DNA of 10,730 bases. Source: Bifidobacteriaceae bacterium (lineage in GTDB: Bacteria > Actinomycetota > Actinomycetes > Actinomycetales > WQXJ01). The notes under the pieces are model-generated. The model saw only the letters and a program-made list of their open reading frames with translations, made no database searches and had not been told where the DNA came from. The translations under genes and the position numbers were made by a program. Positions 6,897 to 10,730 of the stretch are shown here, piece after piece. Positions within the stretch are counted from its first letter, which is position 1. The number at the start of each line of letters is the position of its first letter. The DNA lies in assembly GCA_031258055.1 (NCBI GenBank), contig JAIRNM010000167.1, positions 1-10,730 on the forward strand, in the 5' to 3' direction.

Positions 6897-7580
6897 TCAC
6901 AGTGTGGAGCAGCGGCAGCACAGTCCGGTGGGCTCGGGATGGGTGATTCGCGCGCACTTGACGCAGCGGGGTCCGCGGAAGGGAATCGCTGGCGGCTGGT
7001 GGGGGTGACCGGGCCGGACCAGGCCGAACAGGTTCCTGTAGGCGTCAAAGAGCGCGGGCAGGTGAAGCGCGATCTCGGTGGCGTGTATCGCCGGGGCGCT
7101 GCGCGGTTCGCGGGCGCGGTGCTCCCCGATCGACTCGAGCACTTCGCGGTAAGACTCGGCGGTCGAATGGTGGGCCAAGAACACCCCAGGATGCACGGCG
7201 CTGACGCCGTGCCGGGCCAAGTCTCCAGGTCCGAAGTCGCGCACGTTCCTGGTTATAACGAATCCGGCACCGGCGGCGACCGCCGCCGCGAGCACCGGCC
7301 TATCCTTCGGGTCGGTGTCATCCATGGCCGCTGGGTTGCCGGGGTCTTCGACCAGGGGCCAGTCGAAACGCCCGCGCAGTGTGTCAACCGGGATGTGGCC
7401 GGGCTTTTGATGCCGCAACGCTTCAGCCTCAACGTGCCGACTGTAAACCAACTCGAAACTGGACAGTGGCCGCATCAGATACAGCACGGTCCGCGACACC
7501 GGCGAGGCCAACACGTCGGCGTCGACAAACGCCCGGAACTCAGAAGTCAACGGCAAGGTCCCGCGCCATCTCGCGCACAT
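6897..7580 (-). CDS. PIN-domain toxin with C-terminal zinc-ribbon-like tail
   Basis: 227 residues from ATG 7578-7580 to the stop at 6897-6899. PIN toxins are Mg-dependent ribonucleases. Acidic residues in the right order: D20/D22 in FVDADVL, E51/E53 in RHVEAEA, D90/D93 in DTDPKDRPVLAAA, and D115 in TRNVRDF. After the domain (~15-150) come a helical region and then C206, C209, C221 and C224 in a perfect CX2C-X11-CX2C arrangement at the very end, which would bind one zinc. Relatives I recall usually end shortly after the PIN domain, so the tail is unusual. The 5' end overlaps the antitoxin gene by 41 bp in another frame, implying translational coupling. The ATG lacks an obvious ribosome binding site, and TTG codons a few residues downstream (before FRAFVDAD) are possible true starts. 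The antitoxin partner would block the nuclease until degraded, which helps keep the surrounding element in the population. Confidence 0.85.
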   Translation of the reverse strand: MCARWRGTLPLTSEFRAFVDADVLASPVSRTVLYLMRPLSSFELVYSRHVEAEALRHQKPGHIPVDTLRGRFDWPLVEDPGNPAAMDDTDPKDRPVLAAAVAAGAGFVITRNVRDFGPGDLARHGVSAVHPGVFLAHHSTAESYREVLESIGEHRAREPRSAPAIHATEIALHLPALFDAYRNLFGLVRPGHPHQPPAIPFRGPRCVKCARITHPEPTGLCCRCSTL

Positions 7581-7833
7581 AAGCGTGCCTGAACCGCTCG
7601 ACCTCGCCCAGGGGGATCCTGTGGCGGTTGCCTCTGCGCTCGGATGAGATCTCGCCGTTCAGGATCCGGCGCTCAATAGTCGCCCTCGACACGCCCATGC
7701 TCTCAGCCATCTGCGCCGGCGTCATGGACGGACGCTCAAACACCACCCGCGCGTGATCGCCCTGCGCCAGCCGGCTCCGGATGGCGCCAACCCAATCCTC
7801 AGACGAAGCTGGCGTGATGTTCAGAACGGCCAT
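7540..7833 (-). CDS. HTH (excisionase/MerR-like) antitoxin paired with the PIN toxin
   Basis: 97 residues from ATG 7831-7833. A longer frame extends to 7920, but that N-terminal extension is Cys-rich and atypical, so the inner ATG is preferred. Residues ~38-74 form a helix-turn-helix of the excisionase type: MTPAQMAESMGVSRATIERR, then a loop with NGEISSERRGNRHRIP, the usual wing. The N-terminal third (SEDWVGAIRSRL) and the last 20 residues are predicted helical; in such pairs one of these normally wraps the toxin. It precedes the PIN gene with a 41-bp overlap, the standard antitoxin-first order, and would repress its own promoter. Because its fold is that of recombination directionality factors, an excisionase role for the surrounding element is conceivable, but the overlap with a PIN toxin makes antitoxin much the better call. 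Confidence 0.82.
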   Translation of the reverse strand: MAVLNITPASSEDWVGAIRSRLAQGDHARVVFERPSMTPAQMAESMGVSRATIERRILNGEISSERRGNRHRIPLGEVERFRHAYVREMARDLAVDF

Positions 7834-7839
7834 GCCAAG

Positions 7840-7868
7840 AGGATAGCAAGATAAGCAGTTACATGCTA
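7840..7868 (-). promoter_or_regulatory. Possible promoter/operator of the toxin-antitoxin pair
   Basis: On the minus strand TATCCT (7840-7845) could be a -10 box only six bases before the ATG, predicting a leaderless or nearly leaderless transcript, common in actinobacteria; there is indeed no Shine-Dalgarno sequence. TATC recurs as TATCTTGCTATCC, which could be an operator. The -35 region is poor. Confidence 0.25.
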
Positions 7869-8219
7869 GAAGTGTTCGCCGGTCGTGCGCCCACAGGCAA
7901 TGCCCCCTGGCCGCGTCCACGGAATCGGGCGACCCCAGCTTCTCTCAAAGCGCCTGTCCGAGGTCTCCAGCCTTGGTTCCCGCAGTCTGGGCTTCCGCCG
8001 GTCATCATCACGTTAAGGGCCGGGTATCCATCCCGAACCAGACGGAAGAACGCGCGGTCCGGGCTCCTGAAGTGCTGCCTTCCACCAAACCAAACTGCGA
8101 GGTGCTGGTGGCCAGCGCTCCAAGGTGTCGGCCTCAAATGAATCGGGTACGGCTTTCTTGAAGTGAGCTTGCGGCGGGTGGAGAAACCTGTGACCTGGTT
8201 GCTTGCGAGCGCGCGGGCG

Positions 8220-8268
8220 GCGGGCGTGCGGGCCGGGCGGGGGCGCATGGCGGCCCGCACTCGCCCGC
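8220..8268. repeat. Strong GC-rich hairpin
   Basis: Positions 8220-8226 pair with 8262-8268 (7 bp) and 8227-8234 pair with 8252-8259 (8 bp), leaving a 2-base bulge on one side and a 17-base loop. All 15 pairs are perfect. There is no T-run, so a standard terminator is unlikely. Confidence 0.7.
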
Positions 8269-8289
8269 GGGCCGGGGTGTCCAGCGTCG

Positions 8290-8356
8290 CGGGTTTTGAC
8301 GTTTTTGGGGGCGTGGTTTTTGGCGGTGGTGGGAGTGGCGGGTCGGCTGGGGGCGG
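8290..8356 (+). other. G/T-rich tract with many G-runs
   Basis: The plus strand between 8290 and 8356 is almost only G and T, with repeated runs of two to five G. It could form a G-quadruplex. In the forward frame it reads as a glycine-rich stretch unlike any transposase, so it marks the 5' breakpoint of the ISKra4 remnant. Confidence 0.5.
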
Positions 8357-8357
8357 C

Positions 8358-8673
8358 GTCAAGGCCCCAAAACGGCAGGTCGAGCGGCTGGCGGTCCTGG
8401 CCGCGGAGGACTTCGGGTCGTTCTACCAGGCCCGCTCCGGCGCCCAAGCCCCGCCGGGCGACGTGCTGGTGATGCAGGCCGACGCGAAGGGCGTGGTCAT
8501 GCGGCCCGATGCGCTGCGGCCCGGGACCGCCAAAGCCGCCGCCGCCTCGTCCCACAAGACCCCGGCCGGCTGTCCAAAGGAGAGAAGCGGCACCGCAAGC
8601 GGATGGCCGAGGTCGGGGCCGTCTACGACGCGGCGCCCGCCCCGAGGACACCCCCAGATGGAGCGGCTGATAG
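8358..8673 (+). pseudogene. ISKra4-family transposase remnant, 5' and 3' truncated, frameshifted
   Basis: From 8361 the translation reads APKRQVERLAVLAAEDF, then DVLVMQADAKGVVMRPDALR and GTAKAAAA: the conserved middle of ISKra4 transposases, where DGKG(I/V)VMRPDALR holds the first DDE-type aspartate (here ADAKG). At ~8555-8570 the reading frame slips by one base, and the family's next block continues in another frame from 8570: LSKGEKRHRKRMAEVGAVYD, then APAPRTP. Similarity ends near 8670. The N-terminal third and the C-terminal half with the other catalytic residues are missing, so it is dead. The ~284-codon frame starting at 8163 crosses this region, but only a part of it is transposase. 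No terminal inverted repeats were found next to it. Confidence 0.82.
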
Positions 8674-8682
8674 CCTCGGGGT

Positions 8683-9156
8683 GTGGATGCGGAGATCGCC
8701 CGTCTGGATCGCATGACTCAGATGCTAGACACCTTGGCCAACGTCGGGATGCTTTGGTGGGTTTCTGCGACTGCGCTCGTGGCAGGCATGCTCGCCGGCG
8801 TGTGGCTACAGCGGAAGCAATTGGCTGCCGCCAAGCGTGCAGGGCGAGCGGTCTACCCCTGCGGCATCGTTTTCCTTCTCACGATCAGTGTGTTTGGCGT
8901 GGCATTGACCATCGAAGGCATGCGGTTTTCGGCGGGTTTCTCCGAGGCTTGTCGGGCGGCGAGGAAAACGGCCCCGTCGCTGTGCGATCCAAATGCCGGC
9001 GAGTTAGCGCTCACTGATTTTGCACCGTGGGCCCTTGGCATCGGGACGTCGAGCTTCCTAATCGCACTATTCGTGTGGTTCTTTATGGCCCATTCGGTGC
9101 TGTCCAAACCGAAGACAGCGGATTCTTCCACTTCGCCCGAGAAAAGTGCCAGCTAA
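8683..9156 (+). CDS. Three-helix membrane protein of unknown function
   Basis: 157 residues from GTG 8683 to TAA 9154-9156. ATG 8713 (residue 11) is an equally possible start; neither has a clear ribosome binding site. Membrane segments are predicted at ~23-42, ~58-79 and ~115-137, with basic residues (QRKQLAAAKRAGR, 43-55) in the first inner loop and a ~35-residue outer loop between TM2 and TM3 holding C90 and C101, which could form a disulfide. The C-terminus is a short polar Ser/Lys tail. I recognise no family. It is the last gene before the right arm-like repeat (9160), the gap being three bases, so it is probably element cargo. Unlike the scraps to its left it is uninterrupted and has a coherent topology, which argues for a real gene. 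Confidence 0.62.
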   Translation: MDAEIARLDRMTQMLDTLANVGMLWWVSATALVAGMLAGVWLQRKQLAAAKRAGRAVYPCGIVFLLTISVFGVALTIEGMRFSAGFSEACRAARKTAPSLCDPNAGELALTDFAPWALGIGTSSFLIALFVWFFMAHSVLSKPKTADSSTSPEKSAS

Positions 9157-9159
9157 CTG

Positions 9160-9181
9160 AATCCGTGGGGTTTCCGTGGGG
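9160..9181 (+). repeat. Right arm-like repeat
   Basis: Second copy of the 22-mer at 6785-6806 (20 of 22 identical). Here the two octamers are perfect: CCGTGGGG, TTT, CCGTGGGG. It starts three bases after the stop codon of the membrane protein gene and lies ~70-80 bp before the right core repeat. Confidence 0.5.
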
Positions 9182-9250
9182 CAAGCTACTCTTTGACGAG
9201 TTTCCGCCCCTGGTATCCAAAGCGTTTACGCTGGTCAAAGCCATTTCGGG

Positions 9251-9292
9251 GAGCCGCCTTCGGGAATCGAACCCGAGACCTATTCTTTGCGG
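9251..9292. repeat. Right att-like repeat (tRNA 3'-half-like)
   Basis: Second copy of 6625-6666. Read on the minus strand its T-arm is perfect (TCGGG, loop TTCGATT, CCCGA) and is followed by AGGCGGC as acceptor strand. The identity with the other copy begins at the anticodon-loop equivalent, where tyrosine integrases usually exchange strands. Upstream on the minus strand, GCCACCT (9332-9338) would match the acceptor strand of the left copy, but the sequence between does not fold as a tRNA D-arm and anticodon arm. Confidence 0.7.
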
Positions 9293-10220
9293 CGGGCACC
9301 CGTCTCCGAGCCCCCGCCTGGCCCCGCTTTAGGTGGCCATGTCTCGGGATTGCTCGGCTGACCTGGCCTGTTCTGGTGTCGTCGCAGTTGCTAAGACGCC
9401 ACCACACTACCTGAAGGTTCGGCTCAGATCGACCCGCCTCGGGCCAAAATAGACTAGAAAAAGACTAGTGACTCGAATCGGTCGGCGCCAAAGGGTAATC
9501 AAGGGCGCGCCGCTGGGTCCCTCCGGGCGCCAGGGCGGTCGAACAGCCTGGTCGCCGAGGTGACGGAGGGAACGGCGCGGCATGTGTTGAAGCCGGTGCC
9601 GCTTGCGGTCGTTGTGGCCACCGATCTGCACTGCGACATCGGCGGTGGTGCCATCGCCATCAGCGATTGACGTAGGCATCCGGATTCCTCGGATCGCAGG
9701 CACGCAGCCTCTTCACGTCCCACCATGTGAGACTAGCTGGAATCGGTCCGCCGACGCAGGCAGAACTACCTAGAGTCACCAGCATGTCAAACCCCCTATC
9801 TGGTGTTGAAGACGGTGCAGACGATCTCGACCGCGTGCGCCGCTCGCGGCGGCTTCCAAGGTTCGCGCGGCGAAACTGCGCGACGGTTGCCGTTCCCTGT
9901 GCAACGGCTAGGCCCGCCCGTTCACTCTGGACAGAGCCCAAGCGCTGCCTACGCCCAACCTGGGCCGCCAGGCCCATCAAATCTGCATCTGCTCTTGGGG
10001 CCGCTCGCCATGTGAATCTCCCCAAGAAATGCCGGGGTCTGAATCCGAATAGGGAATGGCTCCCGCCGCGCTGCCACATAAGCGCTCACCATCCCGGTGG
10101 TTATCCGAACGCGCCGCTCCGCGAGTTTGCTCTCCTGCGGTCTTGTCCACCCATACCAACGGCCCAGCGGCTACGCCTTGACCGGTCGCGCCAGACCTGA
10201 ACTATTGGACCCGCACCACG
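9293..10220. other. 928-bp stretch without a supported gene
   Basis: Several open frames cross this stretch but none has a start signal plus protein-like composition. Notable pieces: a short direct repeat AGACTAG around 9451-9467; a 37-codon frame 9560-9670; and an ATG at 9784 with TAGAGT at 9771-9776 in -10 position, whose product MSNPLSGVEDGADDLDRVR soon becomes Arg-rich, suggesting a broken small gene. The region looks like decayed DNA between the element and the lanthipeptide locus. Confidence 0.55.
10178..10206 (+). promoter_or_regulatory. Possible promoter of the LanKC gene
   Basis: TTGACC at 10178-10183 is a fair -35 box. With a 17-base spacer it is followed by ACTATT (10201-10206), preceded by TG as in extended -10 promoters. 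The start codon follows at 10221. The -10 match is weak. Confidence 0.25.
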
Positions 10221-10730
10221 ATGGATCGATCAATCTACGCCCTCCCAGGCTCACTCTATTACCAAAAGCCTACCCACCTCACTGGCTCCGACCATCCCGA
10301 TTTTGCTTTGACCCTGCCGCCAGGATGGAGAGCAGTCAGCAAAGACGGATGGCAACACCAAGTAGCACCAGGGACCTTACCGATGCAGGGCTGGAAGATT
10401 CGCCTCTCAGCGACGCCCAACAACGCGGCGGCGATCCTCGCCTGCGCCGCAGGAGCATGTCACACACGCAGCGTGTCCTTCAAATATCTGCCGTCGCTTG
10501 ACGCACTGTTCAACCAGAACCGCAAGTACGCGCCTCGATCATCGTCTGGCAAGTTCGTCACGATCTATCCAGCCGACGACGATGAGTTCATTGACTTGCT
10601 CTATGAACTAGACCGTCGGTTGGGCGATGCCGATGGACCTTACATATTGTCAGACGTCCAATTTGGACACGGGCCGGTCTATTTCAGATATGGCGCTTTC
10701 AGAGTAACTGTTCAGGGGGTTGCTGGGATC
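10221..10730 (+). CDS. Class III lanthipeptide synthetase (LanKC), N-terminal part
   Basis: The frame opens at ATG 10221 and is still open at the window edge (170 codons). LanKC enzymes make lanthipeptides in the cytoplasm: an N-terminal lyase, a central Ser/Thr kinase that phosphorylates Ser/Thr of the precursor, and a C-terminal cyclase. The visible part is the lyase region, recognised from family wording in order: YY followed by a Leu/Pro region (13-34), GWRAVSKDGW (35-44), LPMQGWKIRLSAT (53-65), VSFKYL (85-90), NRKYAPRSSSGKFVTIYP (100-117) and GPYILSDV...GPVYFRYGAF (139-160). Usual length is 800-900 residues, so kinase and cyclase lie outside. The start is the first ATG after an in-frame TGA at 10179; no Shine-Dalgarno is visible. 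GC is ~53% over 10501-10680 and rare codons (ATA, AGA, TTA at 10377) occur, unlike the RND gene, which points to acquisition. Class IV (LanL) is less likely because class IV starts differ, but this cannot be excluded without the C-terminus. Confidence 0.85.
   Translation, partial: MDRSIYALPGSLYYQKPTHLTGSDHPDFALTLPPGWRAVSKDGWQHQVAPGTLPMQGWKIRLSATPNNAAAILACAAGACHTRSVSFKYLPSLDALFNQNRKYAPRSSSGKFVTIYPADDDEFIDLLYELDRRLGDADGPYILSDVQFGHGPVYFRYGAFRVTVQGVAGI

Larger units (their letters stand above)
7834..8357. other. 524-bp stretch without a supported gene
   Basis: Open frames exist on both strands but have poor composition and no start signals. On the minus strand a short stretch near 8000-8110 (context AVWFGGRQHFRSPDRAFFR) looks more protein-like than its surroundings and may be a gene scrap. 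The right half holds the hairpin at 8220-8268 and the G-run tract at 8290-8356, both next to the transposase remnant. Confidence 0.5.
6625..9292. mobile_element. Putative small integrated element bounded by att-like repeats
   Basis: About 2.67 kb is enclosed by the direct repeat pair 6625-6666 / 9251-9292 (period 2626 bp). Just inside the ends lies a second, shorter direct pair (6785-6806 / 9160-9181). The order core, arm, cargo, arm, core is the classic plan of attL and attR for a tyrosine-integrase element, and the core falls in a tRNA 3' half, the usual target of such enzymes. The cargo is an HTH antitoxin and PIN toxin on the minus strand, an ISKra4 remnant, and a membrane protein on the plus strand. 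No recombinase gene is inside, so the element would be non-autonomous or decayed. The boundaries are seen; that it moved as a unit is inference. Confidence 0.5.

Noticed and set aside
6819..7592. 257-codon plus-strand frame
   Set aside because: Antisense to the PIN toxin gene, which has clear catalytic motifs.
8163..9017. 284-codon plus-strand frame as one protein
   Set aside because: Only its middle (from ~8358 to ~8555) matches ISKra4; the beginning is glycine-rich low complexity and the end is an off-frame shadow of the 8683 membrane gene.
9251..9338. Complete tRNA gene on the minus strand
   Set aside because: The 3' half is tRNA-like and GCCACCT at 9332-9338 could be an acceptor strand, but no D-arm or anticodon stem can be drawn between them.
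9560..9670. 37-codon frame as a lanthipeptide precursor
   Set aside because: It has one Cys and a Thr four residues before it, but no acidic helical leader with an L-x-L-Q-like motif and no ribosome binding site, and it lies 550 bp from LanKC.
9784..10015. Frames around 9784-10015 (including TVQTISTACAARGG from 9803) as a precursor peptide
   Set aside because: The attractive Thr/Ser/Cys stretch sits at the start, not the end, of a Pro/Arg-rich frame, and joining it to the 9784 ATG would need a frameshift.
9727..10200. 157-codon plus-strand frame
   Set aside because: Arg/Pro/Cys-rich with no recognisable fold, and the minus-strand frame over the same bases looks equally random.
10097..10501. 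134-codon plus-strand frame
   Set aside because: Its second half is an off-frame shadow of the LanKC gene.
1..10730. CRISPR array, rRNA or riboswitch
   Set aside because: No regularly spaced repeats, rRNA wording or recognisable riboswitch core was seen on reading both strands.

Overview
This window is high-GC bacterial DNA. A hand count of three 60-base lines in the RND gene gives 121 of 180 bases G or C. Its gene content fits an actinobacterium (Actinomycetota): a stand-alone RND permease with no outer-membrane partner, GTG starts, a MobF-type relaxase scrap, an ISKra4 scrap, a PIN/HTH toxin-antitoxin pair and a LanKC-type lanthipeptide synthetase. I cannot name a genus.

Layout. (1) Positions 1-222 hold the 3' end of an alpha/beta hydrolase. 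Next comes a small membrane-anchored protein on the minus strand (286-774), divergent from a very large RND exporter (925-4890) that carries an unusual ~300-residue cytoplasmic tail. This part reads as ordinary chromosome. (2) Positions ~4.9-6.4 kb are a debris zone: a doubtful small minus-strand ORF, a perfect 11-bp inverted repeat, a relaxase fragment holding the HUH histidines, a C-terminal tyrosine-integrase fragment interrupted by TGA, and an unrecognised 156-aa ORF with a fresh 21-bp tandem duplication.

(3) Positions 6625-9292 look like a small integrated element that has not been described here by any annotation. It is bounded by a 42-bp direct repeat (38 of 42 identical, 30 consecutive) with the layout of a tRNA 3' half. 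Just inside each end lies a 22-bp arm-like repeat (20 of 22 identical). The cargo is an HTH antitoxin and PIN toxin whose C-terminus has a CX2C-X11-CX2C zinc-ribbon pattern, a broken ISKra4-family transposase, and a three-helix membrane protein. No integrase lies inside; the nearest integrase relic is ~0.8 kb outside the left end.

(4) Positions 9293-10220 are mostly non-coding, decayed sequence. (5) From 10221 to the window edge runs the N-terminal 170 codons of a class III-type lanthipeptide synthetase (LanKC). It has clearly lower GC (96 of 180 bases over 10501-10680) and a TTA codon, so it was probably acquired. No convincing precursor peptide is visible upstream.

The genes do not form one pathway. 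The window reads as a chromosomal segment next to a hot spot where mobile elements, a stabilising toxin-antitoxin pair and a lanthipeptide locus have accumulated.
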